Source: an uncultured Planctomycetota bacterium (GTDB taxonomy: Bacteria > Planctomycetota > UBA11346). Taken from it: DNA of 46,004 nt. Position numbers and translations under genes: made by a program. A model generated the notes under the pieces. The model was not told where the DNA came from and made no database searches. It saw nothing but the letters and a program-made list of their open reading frames with translations. Location: assembly GCA_903902515.1 (NCBI GenBank), contig CAIUVD010000030.1, positions 1-46,004 of the forward strand, read 5' to 3'. Positions 9,732-19,641 of the stretch are shown here, piece after piece. The number at the start of each line of letters is the position of its first letter. The first letter of the stretch is position 1.

Positions 9732-10503
9732 CGAGGGCCGCCGCCAGGGCCAGGAGCAACTCCTCGTCATCGCTCAGGGGGGCAATCACCGCCATCTGGC
9801 AGGCGGCCCGCAGGCTGGCCCCCTGGCCCACCAGCTGGGCGGCATGGATCAGCATACGGGTGGAGGCCCCCTCCTCCAAGCCGTGGCGGGCCAGGCGGCG
9901 GGTGCGCTGGGCGAAGGCCACCAGTTTTTCGGCGACGTCGAGTTTCCCGGAGGACTCCTGGGCGACGATGGCCGCCTCGGTGGCCGGTTCGGGGTAGGTG
10001 AAAGTCAGGGCCACGAAGCGCTGACGGGTCGAGGTCTTGAGGGTCTTGGCCGAGCCCCCGGGATTGTAGGAGGCGATCAGGCAAAAATCCGGGTGGGCGG
10101 TCACCACCTCGCCGCATTTTTCCAAAGGCAGGATCCGCCGGGTGTCGGCCAGGGGATGGATGACCACCGCCGTGTCCGGCCGGGCTTCGGCCACCTCATC
10201 GAGGTAGCACAGGGCCCCGCCCCGGGCGGCGATGGTCAGGGGGCCATCCTGCCAGCGGGTGCCATGGGCATCGAGGAGCCAGCGGCCCGTGAGGTCGCCC
10301 GCCGTGAGGTCGTCATGACAGGCGACCGTCACCAGGGGCAGGCCGAGGCGCCAGGCCATGGCCTCCACAAAGCGGGTCTTGCCGCAGCCCGTGGGGCCCT
10401 TGAGCAGCACCGGCTGGCGGCGGGCATAGGCGGCATGAAACAGCCCACACTCCTCCCCGACTGGCTGATAAAAAGGCTCCCGGGTCAGGCGGTAGCGGTC
10501 CAT
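9718..10503 (-). CDS. MoxR-family AAA+ ATPase, NorQ/CbbQ/AmiB type
   Basis: 261 residues, normal length for CbbQ/NorQ ATPases. Walker A is GPTGCGKT (36-43), Walker B is CYLDE (99-103) and the sensor region is IASYNPG. These ATPases form rings that, with a VWA protein, remodel a target enzyme in the cytoplasm. It starts six bases after the amiE stop and overlaps the VWA gene by 14 bases, so amiE, this gene and the VWA gene form one operon. In pseudomonads the amidase operon also carries an ATPase gene, amiB, after amiE; that parallel is from general knowledge. Its target being AmiE is an inference from gene order. Confidence 0.88.
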   Translation of the reverse strand: MDRYRLTREPFYQPVGEECGLFHAAYARRQPVLLKGPTGCGKTRFVEAMAWRLGLPLVTVACHDDLTAGDLTGRWLLDAHGTRWQDGPLTIAARGGALCYLDEVAEARPDTAVVIHPLADTRRILPLEKCGEVVTAHPDFCLIASYNPGGSAKTLKTSTRQRFVALTFTYPEPATEAAIVAQESSGKLDVAEKLVAFAQRTRRLARHGLEEGASTRMLIHAAQLVGQGASLRAACQMAVIAPLSDDEELLLALAAALDAVA

Positions 10504-10509
10504 GGGCCG

Positions 10510-11550
10510 TCAGTGATGACCGATGGTGGCCGGGTTGGGGATGCCGGGAATCGGGGCCTCGGCGGTGCCCACCGTCGAGCGGGTGAAGGACTCGACTTGG
10601 GCCCGGGCCCCCTCGGGGTCGTTGATCCACTTGGCGTAGAAACCGTAGGGACAGGCGGCCAGGCCGCGATCGCCCTCCCGGGAATTGATGAGGCCGGTGT
10701 AGCCCCGGTGGAGAAGTTTGAAGAGGTGGTTTTCCGACTGGCCGTGCTGGCGGAAATCGCGGATCAGGTGCTTCGAGAGGGCAGCGTACTGCACGCCCAT
10801 TTCTTCCTCGCCGCACTCACCCAGGGTCCGGCCATCAAAGCCGATCAGGGCCGAGTGGCCGAAGTAGGAATACACGCCGTCGAAGCCCGTGGCATTGGCC
10901 ACCGCCACGTAGGTGTTGTTGGCAAAGGCCATGGCTTTGGAAATCAGGATCTGTTGCTCCTTGGCCGGGTACATGTAGCCCTGGCAGCGGATGATCAGCT
11001 CGGCGCCCTTCATGGCGCAGTCGCGCCAGATCTCGGGATAGTTGCCGTCGTCGCAGATGATCAGGCTGATTTTCAGACCCTTGGGGCCGTCGCTGACGTA
11101 GGTGCAGTTGCCGGGGTACCAGCCCTCGATGGGCACCCAGGGCATGATTTTGCGGTATTTCTGGACGATCTCGCCCTGGTCGTTCATCAGGATCAGGGTG
11201 TTGTAGGGCGCCTTATGGGGATGCTCCTCGTGGCGCTCGCCCGTCAGGGAGAACACCCCCCAGACCTTGGCCGCCTTGCAGGCCTCAGCGAATATGGCCG
11301 TCTCGTCGCCGGGCACGGTGGCGGCGTTGGCGTACATCTCGGCGCTGTCGTACATGATGCCGTGGGTGCTGTACTCCGGGAAGATGACCAGGTCCATGCC
11401 CGGCAGGCCCTGCTTCATGCCCACCACCATGCGGGCGATGTTGCGGGCATTGTCGAGGATCTCGGCCTTGGTGTGCAGGCGCGGCATTTTGTAATTCACC
11501 ACCGCCACGCCGACGGTGTCGTTACTGGAGGAGATGTCGCCGTGGATCAT
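10510..11550 (-). CDS. amiE: Aliphatic amidase
   Basis: 346 residues, exactly the length of the pseudomonad enzyme. It hydrolyses short aliphatic amides to carboxylate and ammonia (EC 3.5.1.4) in the cytoplasm. The nitrilase-superfamily catalytic triad is at the textbook positions: E59 (FPEY), K134 (KYRKIMPW) and C166 (IICDDGN). The sequence matches the family across its whole length from [19 protein letters not shown]. The minus-strand frame is open for another 279 codons upstream, but that part is Gly-rich antisense of the heparinase gene. The true start is the ATG at 11550, with GGAG nine bases before it. It is divergent from the heparinase-like gene and leads an operon with the NorQ-type ATPase and VWA genes. 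Formamidase is less likely, given the very close match to AmiE. Confidence 0.95.
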   Translation of the reverse strand: MIHGDISSSNDTVGVAVVNYKMPRLHTKAEILDNARNIARMVVGMKQGLPGMDLVIFPEYSTHGIMYDSAEMYANAATVPGDETAIFAEACKAAKVWGVFSLTGERHEEHPHKAPYNTLILMNDQGEIVQKYRKIMPWVPIEGWYPGNCTYVSDGPKGLKISLIICDDGNYPEIWRDCAMKGAELIIRCQGYMYPAKEQQILISKAMAFANNTYVAVANATGFDGVYSYFGHSALIGFDGRTLGECGEEEMGVQYAALSKHLIRDFRQHGQSENHLFKLLHRGYTGLINSREGDRGLAACPYGFYAKWINDPEGARAQVESFTRSTVGTAEAPIPGIPNPATIGHH

Positions 11551-11715
11551 GGGGAGGGCTCCGTGGGTCTTGGTCCCCCATGGTGCCGAACCGGCCCCCG
11601 GCCGTCCATGTTGCAGCATCATGCACCCGCAGAGGTTTATCATCGTGGGTTGCACCTCGACCTTCCGGGTCCAGCCCCGACTTCCGGTGGGTCCGCCGCG
11701 GCAACCATCCTGCCC
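11551..11715. promoter_or_regulatory. Divergent promoter region of amiE and the heparinase-like gene
   Basis: 165 bp between two divergently read start codons, which must hold both promoters unless they lie inside the genes. I see no convincing -35/-10 pair or operator, so only position supports this entry. Confidence 0.4.
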
Positions 11716-14250
11716 ATGCGCGTCCTGCTTTCCCCCGCCCTCCTGGCCCTGACCCTCCTGCCCCTCGCCGCCGCCGACCGCGACCCCCGGGTTGGCGACG
11801 TCGATCCGGTGCGTCCAGCCCAGAAGGTCGAGCGGGCCCTGAATGGCACCTTCGCTTTTCCCGCCCGTCCCGAGGTCGTTTGGACCCCCGACGAGGAGGG
11901 CTTCGTCAAGGACCGGCTGTTCCACGCCCCCGCCCCCGGCATTCATCCCCGCATCCTCTTCGCCCCCGAGGACCTGCCGAGAATCCGCCAGCACCTGGCC
12001 TCCAACGCCATCGGCACGGCCAAGATCGCCGCCCTCCGCAGCCTGGTGGAGAGGGGCATCGGCACCCCGACTACCTGGGAGGGCCGCTGCTACGCCGCCC
12101 TGGTAGCCGGAGACCAGACGGCCTTCGTCACCGAATACCGCGAAAGCCCCCTCGATAATGAGCCCCCCGGCTCGGGGTTCCGCCACAACCTGCCCGGCCG
12201 CACGCCCGCCACCCGCTGGGGCACCCGGAACCCCCTCCTGGCCAGCCTCCAGGGCCAAGCCTTCCTCGCCCTCCACGACGAGGACGCTGAGGCCGGCCGC
12301 CGGGTGGCCACGGCCATGACCACCTGGGCCGCTTTCAGTGCCCCCAAGGTCGCCGCAGCCAACCAGAAGGAGGGCCACGAGTTCCACTGGAATTCGACCC
12401 GTGACCTAGTGCCCAACGAGATCGCGTTTGCCTATGACTGGGCCTGGCCATGGATGACCCCCATCCAGCGCAACACCCTGCGGGACCTGCTGGTCGCCTC
12501 GACGGTCGGCAAATACACCCTCGGCATGGACCTGCCCCGCCACTGGCGGATCTGGAACCACCTGGCCATCGACAACAGCTACATCAACAAACTGTTCGCC
12601 ATCGAGGGCGAGCCCGGCGACGACCCCCGGGGCCGCGACCGCTTCTTTGAAGTTACCCGCGACTACCTGACCTACAGCCATACCGAGACCGGCTTCCCCA
12701 GCGAAGGCATCGGCTACCACACGGCGGGCTACGCCCACCTGGCGACGGTCCTCACCTCCTTCGCCAACCGGGGCCGCAACCTGCTGGTCCATCCCCGGTG
12801 GCGGCGTTTGGTCGACACCTATTTGGTCCAGGCCATGCAGCCCTTTGGCGGGGCCTGGCAGTCCTCCGGCGACCTCGGCAACTTCCCGCCCAACGCCATG
12901 ATGCTGCAGGTCCACAAATGGTTTTTCCCCGACTCCCCCGGGGTTGATTTCGTGTTCCGCCACCAGCCCACCATCAAGGCCGGCGGCTGGGCCCGGATCA
13001 TCGCTGAGGATGAGGGATTTTCCTGGATCACCGCCGTCGCCCCCGGGGCTACGGACCCCCGGGAGGCCGCTCAGGCCTTCGCCGCCGCCCGCACCGGCGG
13101 CGGCCTGACCTACCACGAACCGGAACGCGGCACCCTGATCACCCGCACTGGCTGGGGCCCGGACGACCTGGTCCTGCACGTCGATTGCCGCACCGACATG
13201 ACCTACCCCAGCCACGACCACCCGGACCGGGGTCAGTTCACCCTCGCCGCCCTCGGCCGGGCCTGGGCCTGCGACGGCTACCGCGACACGGAATCCAAGT
13301 TCCACAACCTGGTGACCATCGACGGCCGGGGCCAGGGCTACTTCACGCCCTCGGGCCGGTGGATCGCCGCCGAGGACTCGTCCACCGCCACCACCGCGAT
13401 CACCGACAGCAAGTACTGCTGGGACTGGCAGTGGACCAAATCCTGCTTCACCGAATCCGCCGCGTCCCTCAAGGGCCGAGGGCAGGAGGTCTTCATCGAG
13501 TCCGCCGAACTGGCCCTGCGTCGGGTCCCCCTCGAAAAGTGGGAAGTCGATCCCCTGCCCCAGGTCACCGCCTATTACGACGGCTTCGCCACCCACGCCA
13601 ACGGCGACCCCCGGATGTGGGACGACGAGGACGGCTGGCAGCTCCGCGCCCCGTGGTACCCGGTGCAAAAGGCCTTCCGCACCGTGACTCTCGCCCGTGG
13701 AGCCCACCCCTACGTCCTGGTGGTCGACGACATCCGCAAGGACGACGCCGAACACCTCTACGAATGGCGGATGAATGCCGGCCCCGACGTCGAAGCCGTG
13801 TCCATCACCGGCCACGACATCCTCCTCGGCGACCAGACCACCGCCCGCAGCACGCCAGACCTCCCCTATGCCTTCCAAGGCAAAACACCCCTGACCCCGA
13901 AAAAGGGCGACCGCCTCCTGCTCATTCGCACCCTCGACATCGCCATCCCGGATCTGCCGACCCTCCAGCCGATCCCGATGGTGGCGACCATCGAGTACAA
14001 AAAGACCGACGACATGCACCAGTTCACCGGCCGGGCCATGGGCATGGGCACCCAGGTGGTGATCGGCTCCCGCAGCGTCGAACCGCGTTTCGCCATGCTG
14101 CTCTACCCCCACCGCCAGGGCGAGCCCCTGCCGACCACCGCGTGGAATCATGAGAAAACCCAACTGACGGTCACCTGGCCTGACCAGCAGGATGCCTATT
14201 CCGTCGACACCGCCTCCGACGGCCGCCGAATCTTCCGCCGTCTACCCTAA
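11716..14250 (+). CDS. Heparinase II/III-like polysaccharide lyase, exported
   Basis: 844 residues. The chosen start gives a clear signal peptide, [20 protein letters not shown], so the enzyme is exported. An alpha-helical toroid region occupies the first half (for example [18 protein letters not shown] and FPSEGIGYH). A beta-sandwich heparinase II/III domain follows, starting near [18 protein letters not shown] with the typical [20 protein letters not shown]. Such enzymes cleave uronate-containing glycans by beta-elimination; the exact substrate cannot be read from sequence. The plus frame is open far upstream (from 9844), but that part is antisense of the amidase operon. The last 60 codons recur as decayed copies at 16305-16510 and 20941-21072. 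It is divergent from amiE. Confidence 0.87.
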   Translation: MRVLLSPALLALTLLPLAAADRDPRVGDVDPVRPAQKVERALNGTFAFPARPEVVWTPDEEGFVKDRLFHAPAPGIHPRILFAPEDLPRIRQHLASNAIGTAKIAALRSLVERGIGTPTTWEGRCYAALVAGDQTAFVTEYRESPLDNEPPGSGFRHNLPGRTPATRWGTRNPLLASLQGQAFLALHDEDAEAGRRVATAMTTWAAFSAPKVAAANQKEGHEFHWNSTRDLVPNEIAFAYDWAWPWMTPIQRNTLRDLLVASTVGKYTLGMDLPRHWRIWNHLAIDNSYINKLFAIEGEPGDDPRGRDRFFEVTRDYLTYSHTETGFPSEGIGYHTAGYAHLATVLTSFANRGRNLLVHPRWRRLVDTYLVQAMQPFGGAWQSSGDLGNFPPNAMMLQVHKWFFPDSPGVDFVFRHQPTIKAGGWARIIAEDEGFSWITAVAPGATDPREAAQAFAAARTGGGLTYHEPERGTLITRTGWGPDDLVLHVDCRTDMTYPSHDHPDRGQFTLAALGRAWACDGYRDTESKFHNLVTIDGRGQGYFTPSGRWIAAEDSSTATTAITDSKYCWDWQWTKSCFTESAASLKGRGQEVFIESAELALRRVPLEKWEVDPLPQVTAYYDGFATHANGDPRMWDDEDGWQLRAPWYPVQKAFRTVTLARGAHPYVLVVDDIRKDDAEHLYEWRMNAGPDVEAVSITGHDILLGDQTTARSTPDLPYAFQGKTPLTPKKGDRLLLIRTLDIAIPDLPTLQPIPMVATIEYKKTDDMHQFTGRAMGMGTQVVIGSRSVEPRFAMLLYPHRQGEPLPTTAWNHEKTQLTVTWPDQQDAYSVDTASDGRRIFRRLP

Positions 14251-14587
14251 TTGCTGAGGGGCCTGAATCGCCACCCCGCCACCCCCGAGGATCACAACGG
14301 ACTTCAATGAGATGTAGAGGCCGAATGGCACATGACAGAAGTCGATATGGTCCACGCACGATGTTGCCATTTAAGCGGGCTTACGGTGGCCCAGCCCCGT
14401 TACGCCGTGTGAGATCTGATTTGAAACGGCCCCGTCAATGGGCCCAGGGATGGCGTATAGGAGAGAATGGTGAGATGGGAAAGCCTGCGGAATAGGGACA
14501 GGTTCGACCATGGTCCTTGAGCCATTTTGGGGCAAGTTCGTTGATATCATGCGCTAACCACTAATTTTATACCACGGAAATTCTCCC
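14251..14587. other. Intergenic region with a weak promoter candidate
   Basis: 337 bp without a gene. The last 50 bases are AT-rich. A TTGATA at 14541-14546 followed by TTTTAT or TTTATA near 14565-14571 (18-19 bp spacing) could be a sigma-70 promoter for the next gene, but the spacing is long and the -10 is poor. No terminator hairpin with a T-run was found after the heparinase-like gene. Confidence 0.35.
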
Positions 14588-16222
14588 ATGAGACCTGCAT
14601 ACCTCACCGCACTCATTTCGGTTATGTTGTCTTCGATGCCGCAGATGGCCCTTGCCGAAGTGGTAACACCTGAGGAAAAAACGCCGGACCAAGGATTGGG
14701 GCACCTCGATCCGCCACGCCTGGAGCAGGCGCAGCGTCTCCTTGCTAGCCTTCATTTCCAGGATCTCCTCAAATTTCAAATGCGTCTGAAGTTTACTGAA
14801 TTCTGGAAGCCACAGCTGGATGGACCTGCGGACGAAGATGCTAAGAAAATGGAGGCCCTGATACGGGAAATTGGCGCACTCACGGATTCCGAGATTGATT
14901 ATCCGGCTTACGAACGCGACATGGCGGTTATCTTTGCAGATCTGTACACCGTCGAGGAACTTGCTGCTTTGACGACCCACAGTGCAACCCCCCTCGGACG
15001 CAAGCTCTTCGCGACTCGTGAGTCGCTGCTACAACGTTGGCATGAAGAAGAAAATCGACGCTCAATCCAAATCGTTGGCAAGATGGGAAACATCTTCCAG
15101 CGAGTATTCCCTCCCATCAGCGAGGATGTCCCTCCGGAACAGACCACGGTGGCGCTGCCACCGCAACAACCGCTTTCGCCGCCACTCCCTGGCCGGGCTC
15201 AGGCGGAGGATTTCACCGCAGATCTCGCGACTTTGCATACGCAATCCCAAGAAATTCTTAAAGATTCCTATGCGGAGGTCCGGCAGCAGCTGCAGGCGCT
15301 ACAGGGCATGGCCAAGGCTCAAGGTGACTTGGGAATCGAACTCGGTTGCGTGCGCCGACTGATCAGACTTCCCCAAGCGGCGGACAAAACGTCACCACCA
15401 GCGGCTCCCGTGCATCTTGAACCAGTCACTCTGACCAATGCCGAACCCAGCCAGGCTGCAGCACCGCGCCTTTCCTTTTCAGAGGTTGATCGATTGGAGG
15501 TCAACAGCCGCTTGGCTGCCGATCAGCGGCTCGGCGAACTCTACCGTCCCGTTCGCCATAAATTGCAGAGTGCGCTTGCTTTCGCGCTTGAGGAATCGCG
15601 TCCTGTAGAGGCGCGTGCCCTTTGGAGCATCCTCTGCCATGTGCCACAGGAATGGTCGAGTGAATTGCTAAAGAAACCCCTGTTCGCCAAACCTGGTTAT
15701 GATCGCACCAACGCCTTGCCGATCACCATCCTGCCAGCCCATCTCGAACTGACGGTTGAACCTGGTGGGCATGATGTCCACATCGGTATCTGCGGTTTCG
15801 ACGACGAGGACATCACGGAAATCTATCTCGGAGGATGGTGGGGAAGGGTCTCGGGGATCCGTGCCCGACCGGGTGCCGAGGAGGAGGCTCGGAAGGATCA
15901 CTTCAACCTCTTCGATGCGCAACGAAAATTGCCAGATGAACAGGCTTTGTTGCAGGATGATACGCAAGGAACCCCCTTCAATTCCATCATCCCCACGACG
16001 TTCCGCATTGCCGTCAGCACGTGTGGTATTGTGGTCAGCCGCGTGGACCATGGCCAGGAGATCATGATCATGGAGACCAATCGTCTCTTCAATCGTCCGA
16101 CCTCCTTCACCTTCGCATCGCCTACGTATCGCTTGTTATCGGTCCGCGTTTCCCCGGTAACCGCTTGGACTGACGAGACCAAACGACAATGGATCCAACC
16201 TCAGGAAAAGACAAATTTCTGA
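14588..16222 (+). CDS. Exported protein with a DUF2059-like domain
   Basis: 544 residues. A signal peptide is visible at about 1-23 (hydrophobic core, cleavage after ALA). A helical region follows, with VIFADLYTVEELAALTTHSA and then TPLGRKLFATRESLL near residues 115-150. This resembles DUF2059, whose hallmark is an EEL motif followed by S-x-x-G-x-K. A Pro-rich linker lies near 180-205, then an unrecognised C-terminal half with beta-strand character. The gene has lower GC than its neighbours and stands alone between a full heparinase-like gene and a decayed copy of it. The function is unknown; a periplasmic or surface role is inferred from the signal peptide. The start is supported by the signal peptide, although the ribosome site is weak. 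Confidence 0.75.
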   Translation: MRPAYLTALISVMLSSMPQMALAEVVTPEEKTPDQGLGHLDPPRLEQAQRLLASLHFQDLLKFQMRLKFTEFWKPQLDGPADEDAKKMEALIREIGALTDSEIDYPAYERDMAVIFADLYTVEELAALTTHSATPLGRKLFATRESLLQRWHEEENRRSIQIVGKMGNIFQRVFPPISEDVPPEQTTVALPPQQPLSPPLPGRAQAEDFTADLATLHTQSQEILKDSYAEVRQQLQALQGMAKAQGDLGIELGCVRRLIRLPQAADKTSPPAAPVHLEPVTLTNAEPSQAAAPRLSFSEVDRLEVNSRLAADQRLGELYRPVRHKLQSALAFALEESRPVEARALWSILCHVPQEWSSELLKKPLFAKPGYDRTNALPITILPAHLELTVEPGGHDVHIGICGFDDEDITEIYLGGWWGRVSGIRARPGAEEEARKDHFNLFDAQRKLPDEQALLQDDTQGTPFNSIIPTTFRIAVSTCGIVVSRVDHGQEIMIMETNRLFNRPTSFTFASPTYRLLSVRVSPVTAWTDETKRQWIQPQEKTNF

Positions 16223-16304
16223 CCGGTCGTTCGATGCCCTCCAGGGCCTTCCGTTCCAAGACGATGAGGCTGGGGAGCCAAAGGGGCCAACCCACCGTGG
16301 GTCC

Positions 16305-16510
16305 ACCACCCCGGTGACGATGGACTCCCGCAGGGACGAATCGCGTTTTGCGATGCTGCTCTACCCCCACCGCCAGGGCGACCACCTGCCGACTACCGCG
16401 TGGAATCCTAAGAGAAAAACTGTCTGACGGTCACCAGGCCTGACCAGCAGGATGCCTATGACGTGATGACGGATCCAAAAGTTCGACGGATCTTCCGACG
16501 TCTGCCGTAA
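16305..16510 (+). pseudogene. Decayed 3' end of a heparinase II/III-like gene
   Basis: This stretch matches the last 60 codons of the heparinase-like gene ending at 14250. An uninterrupted 29-base identity links 16353-16381 with 14095-14123, and a 21-base identity covers the codons for PDQQDAY. The first part reads [20 protein letters not shown], then meets a stop after NPKRKTV. The rest, LTVTRPDQQDAY...RIFRRLP and a TAA at 16508-16510, is in a different frame. It is a truncated and frameshifted paralogue remnant with no start codon or upstream coding sequence. It sits 82 bp after the DUF2059-like gene. Confidence 0.85.
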
Positions 16511-16811
16511 TGTTCATGAGCCTTGGTGCCCCATGGTGAGCTTGCCCATGGAGCACGGATCATCTCCATCTCTTCGCAGGATTGGGAGGCCGTTCTCAAA
16601 TGGGTTTTTTGAGAACAAAAAGACGTCGAGGATTCGTCTTGGTCACCTTCGCGATCAAGCGGGAAGCGTCGAGGATGGGCACAACCCAGCGTGCCACAAC
16701 CCGATGGAGGTTCCGCGGAGCCTTGGCGAATCCTCAGGAGAGGATCACACGAGACATGCTGGGCATGTCGGGCAGCCATGTGGCCCGACTGGATTCGAGG
16801 GGAATCGACCC
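16511..16811. other. Intergenic region upstream of the AraC gene
   Basis: 301 bp. The plus frame is open through it, but the translation (Arg/Ser/Pro-rich, no domain) does not look like protein, and the AraC start is well marked at 16812. It contains the inverted repeat at 16592-16616, listed separately. Confidence 0.5.
16592..16616. repeat. 9-bp perfect inverted repeat, operator candidate
   Basis: GTTCTCAAA at 16592-16600 and TTTGAGAAC at 16608-16616 are perfect complements across a seven-base spacer. No T-run follows in either direction, so a terminator is unlikely. It lies about 195 bp before the AraC-family start and could be an operator, but nothing in the sequence names the protein that would bind it. 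Confidence 0.4.
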
Positions 16812-17735
16812 ATGCTCAACCGTATGTCGGATGACCTCTTACCCATGGACCGACCCCTTCGAGAATCCTCGGTTCCCCTGGTGAAAAGCGCTCGTCAGGT
16901 GGACATGCCCGCCCATGGGGTGGTGATCGAAGAATGTCGCCACGCCATGGGCTTTTTCGCCAACCTCAATGACGATTATGCCAAGTTCCACCTCGTGGTG
17001 GCGGGCCGAGCCTGCTGGGAGGCCGAAGGCCATCAGCACCATATCGGTCCAGGCACCATGTTCTTCGTAGCGGCCCATACGCCGCATTGCCAACGGGATG
17101 TCGCCGACGCACCGGTAACGCTCTACTTCATCCATTTCAAACCTGCACTGCTGCCCACCAACGTGTACCGAACGCTATCCTCTCTTCCCATGCGTTCCTT
17201 GGACCTCACCACTTCATCGGAGCAGGTGTCCCAGCGGGTGCGAGCCATCTTCCAAGAAATGCTTTTTGAACAGGACGCGAAGCGACTGGGATGGGAGACG
17301 CTGCTCCAAGCACGCCTGCTCGATCTGACGGTCCTATGTTTACGTCAAACGGAGGTTGCCGTTACCGCCTCTATCCCAATCTCCTTGGCGAGGGGCGATA
17401 GTGCCTTCCGCGTAGCCGCCTACGCCCAACGACAGGAATCGACCTTCTACTTCCATGAATCCATCGACGAGGCGGCCCATGCCGTGCAACTCAGTCGACG
17501 TCGTTTCACCGAGCTTTTTCGTACCGTGACCGGCGAAACCTGGATCCAACGCCTGCAACGGCTGCGCTTGGAACACGCTCGCCGCTTGCTGATTATGACG
17601 GATCGTTCCATCACCGCCGTCGCCTTCGAATGTGGCTTTGAGGACCTCTCCCACTTCCACCATTCCTTCAAACGCACCTACGCATGCACACCTCGGATGT
17701 TTCGCGAACGGCATTGCCCGATTCGCCAATCATGA
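16812..17735 (+). CDS. AraC-family transcriptional regulator
   Basis: 307 residues. The N-terminal half looks like a cupin-type sensing domain (FHLVVAGRACWEAEGHQHHI and HIGPGTMFFVAAHTPHCQ). The C-terminal 100 residues carry the two helix-turn-helix units of AraC proteins: SIDEAAHAVQLSRRRFTELF, then ITAVAFECGFEDLSHFHHSF with the closing family motif. The ATG at 16812 is chosen because GGGGA lies nine bases before it and the cupin-like region follows; the frame upstream of it is not protein-like. The gene ends 73 bp before the GH29 fucosidase on the same strand, so sugar-responsive control of that gene is a reasonable guess. The effector cannot be read from the sequence. Confidence 0.88.
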   Translation: MLNRMSDDLLPMDRPLRESSVPLVKSARQVDMPAHGVVIEECRHAMGFFANLNDDYAKFHLVVAGRACWEAEGHQHHIGPGTMFFVAAHTPHCQRDVADAPVTLYFIHFKPALLPTNVYRTLSSLPMRSLDLTTSSEQVSQRVRAIFQEMLFEQDAKRLGWETLLQARLLDLTVLCLRQTEVAVTASIPISLARGDSAFRVAAYAQRQESTFYFHESIDEAAHAVQLSRRRFTELFRTVTGETWIQRLQRLRLEHARRLLIMTDRSITAVAFECGFEDLSHFHHSFKRTYACTPRMFRERHCPIRQS

Positions 17736-17808
17736 CCGCGTGTTTTGCCAAGCCCTGGCCAGCCCTCGGCGCTAGACTAGCTCCCCGGATACCCCCAAGG
17801 AGCGAATC

Positions 17809-19350
17809 ATGCGTACCATCGGACCTTCTTTCCCCGCACGCCGACGCTTGCACACGGTGGTGGCCATGCTGGGAGCGCTCATCTCGCTCCAGGCCCAAGA
17901 AACCCCGACGGTCACGTACGATAGTCCGGTAGAACCCATGCCGGTCACACCGGCGACGGCCGAGGGCGAACGGCTCCTCCGGGAGCGCTATGAGAGTTAC
18001 CGCAATGTCGATGCGGATTACCGCCATGCTGGCATGGAGGCCCTGGAGCGTTGGCAGGACTGGAAATTCGGACTGCGGATCCACTGGGGCCTCTATACCC
18101 TCGTCAATGGCAACGCATCATGGGTCATCAGGGGCCATGTGAATGATAAGGAGTGGCCGAAGAATTACTTTGCCCTCTCCCAACAATTCAATCCCACGGA
18201 TTTTGACGCGGACGAGTGGATGGCCATCATGAAACGGGCGGGAATGAAGTACTTTTCATTTACCACGAAGCATCACGACGGATTTTGTCTCTGGGATACC
18301 AAAACCCTGCAGCGTGGATTTGTAAAAAATGCGGACGGTACATTCACGGAAACAACCAATCATTTCAGCGTCATGGACGCGCCAATCAAACGAGACATTG
18401 TCGGTGAACTGGTGAAGGCCGGCAGACGAAACCGATTAGGTGTCAGCCTTTACTATTCGCATATCGACTGGCACGACTGGGATTTCGGCTGGGACAATCA
18501 GGGGTGGGGCAAACAGAAGACCATCGTGAGCAACTTCTGGTACGATGGCACCTTCACGAAAAAAGAAGATGATCCGAAACGATGGGCCGCATGCGTACAG
18601 AAGGAGCGCGATCAGCTTACTGAATTACTCACCAAATATGGCCCAATTGACACGCTCTGTTTTGATATGAGTTGGATAAAGTCAGGACAATCGGATTTGA
18701 ATGATATTGCCAAAATGTGCCGCCAACTTCAACCCAACATCCTCATGCGCAATCGGGGAATTGGTCATTACGGAGATTACGAGACTCCTGAAGCCATCGT
18801 TCCCGAGGATCCCAATGAGGTCAAACGTCCTTGGCAGGTCATCTACCCGTGCGGCACGTCCTTCTCCTACAAAGCGAACGACCGCTATCGTCCTCAGGAA
18901 TGGATCCTGGAGAGTCTCATTGATATCGTCACCAAGGGCGGGAATTTCCAGGTTGGTTTTGGTCCTGATCCGAAGGGCAAATGGCCAACGGAAATGATTG
19001 AACGGGTTACGTATGTCGGCGACTGGTTGCGGGTAAACGGCGAATCGATTTATGCCACGAGGCCGTGGCATCGATTCCACGAGGGCAAGGATGTGCGCTT
19101 CACCCGCAGCAAGGATGGACGCTATGTGTATATGATCAGCCTGGTCTGGCCTGGCGACACCCTCACCAGCACCCTGGTGAAACCCAAACCCGGCTCGCAG
19201 ATCCGCCTCCTCGGTACTGATCAGCCCCTCAGTTGGACGCAAGACGGGGAGACCTTATCCATTCGCATACCTGCCGCCCTCGCTGAACACAAACCCTGTG
19301 CCCAAGCCTACGCCTTTAAAGTCGAAGTCGCGACGCCGTCAGCTCCCTAG
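17809..19350 (+). CDS. GH29 alpha-L-fucosidase, exported
   Basis: 513 residues. The N-terminus has Arg-rich residues followed by a hydrophobic stretch and LQAQE, consistent with a signal peptide. The GH29 catalytic barrel is clear: WKFGLRIHWGLYTLVNG, then YFSFTTKHHDGFCLWDT, then GVSLYYSHIDWHDWDF, then IDTLCFDMSW. By family analogy, D286 in the last is the catalytic nucleophile. Downstream, VTKGGNFQVGFGPDPKGKWP is the usual end of the barrel, and a small beta domain closes the protein. AAGGAG is seven bases before the ATG. It would release alpha-linked L-fucose outside the cytoplasm. It follows the AraC gene directly and faces a convergent alginate-lyase-like gene. Confidence 0.92.
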   Translation: MRTIGPSFPARRRLHTVVAMLGALISLQAQETPTVTYDSPVEPMPVTPATAEGERLLRERYESYRNVDADYRHAGMEALERWQDWKFGLRIHWGLYTLVNGNASWVIRGHVNDKEWPKNYFALSQQFNPTDFDADEWMAIMKRAGMKYFSFTTKHHDGFCLWDTKTLQRGFVKNADGTFTETTNHFSVMDAPIKRDIVGELVKAGRRNRLGVSLYYSHIDWHDWDFGWDNQGWGKQKTIVSNFWYDGTFTKKEDDPKRWAACVQKERDQLTELLTKYGPIDTLCFDMSWIKSGQSDLNDIAKMCRQLQPNILMRNRGIGHYGDYETPEAIVPEDPNEVKRPWQVIYPCGTSFSYKANDRYRPQEWILESLIDIVTKGGNFQVGFGPDPKGKWPTEMIERVTYVGDWLRVNGESIYATRPWHRFHEGKDVRFTRSKDGRYVYMISLVWPGDTLTSTLVKPKPGSQIRLLGTDQPLSWTQDGETLSIRIPAALAEHKPCAQAYAFKVEVATPSAP

Positions 19351-19599
19351 TCGCCGCCCACAAACCATCGACGGGCCACGACGTGGTGGAGGTTCTCTCC
19401 ATGGCCGTCGGCATCTTGTCATTCGTGAAATTCAGGACGCGGCGGATTGTACAAATGCGCTTGGGGCGCTTTTCATGTTGAGAAGCACGGCCTGGCCATC
19501 GTCGAGGAGCACTATCTGGGACTGACAAGTTCGACAATTCCTGCACGAACCCAAATCAGCTCTGGGGGGGGCGCAAGAAACCACCGCCACTTCGCTCTC

Positions 19600-19640
19600 C
19601 CCGGTTGGGACACCGATACGTGATCGGTGTCCCAACCGGG
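19600..19640. terminator. 18-bp perfect hairpin at convergent gene ends
   Basis: Arms at 19600-19617 and 19623-19640 are perfect complements with a five-base loop. It begins two bases beyond the stop of the minus-strand alginate-lyase-like gene and lies 250 bp beyond the GH29 stop. No T-run follows on either strand, so it may protect mRNA 3' ends or help another termination mode rather than act as a classic intrinsic terminator. The 249 bp between it and the GH29 gene hold no recognisable gene. Confidence 0.6.
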
Positions 19641-19641
19641 C

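Noticed and set aside
9844-11715. Long plus-strand open frame running into the heparinase-like gene
   Set aside because: It is Gly/Val/His-rich antisense of amiE and its ATPase partner. A clean signal-peptide start exists at 11716.
11551-12387. Upstream extension of the amidase frame
   Set aside because: It is antisense of the heparinase-like gene and not protein-like. The ATG at 11550 gives exactly the family length, with the triad at positions 59, 134 and 166.
19351-19599. Possible gene remnant between GH29 and the 18-bp hairpin
   Set aside because: A few codons look protein-like (EKHGLAIVEEHYLGL), but frames are short, broken and unmatched to any family I recognise.
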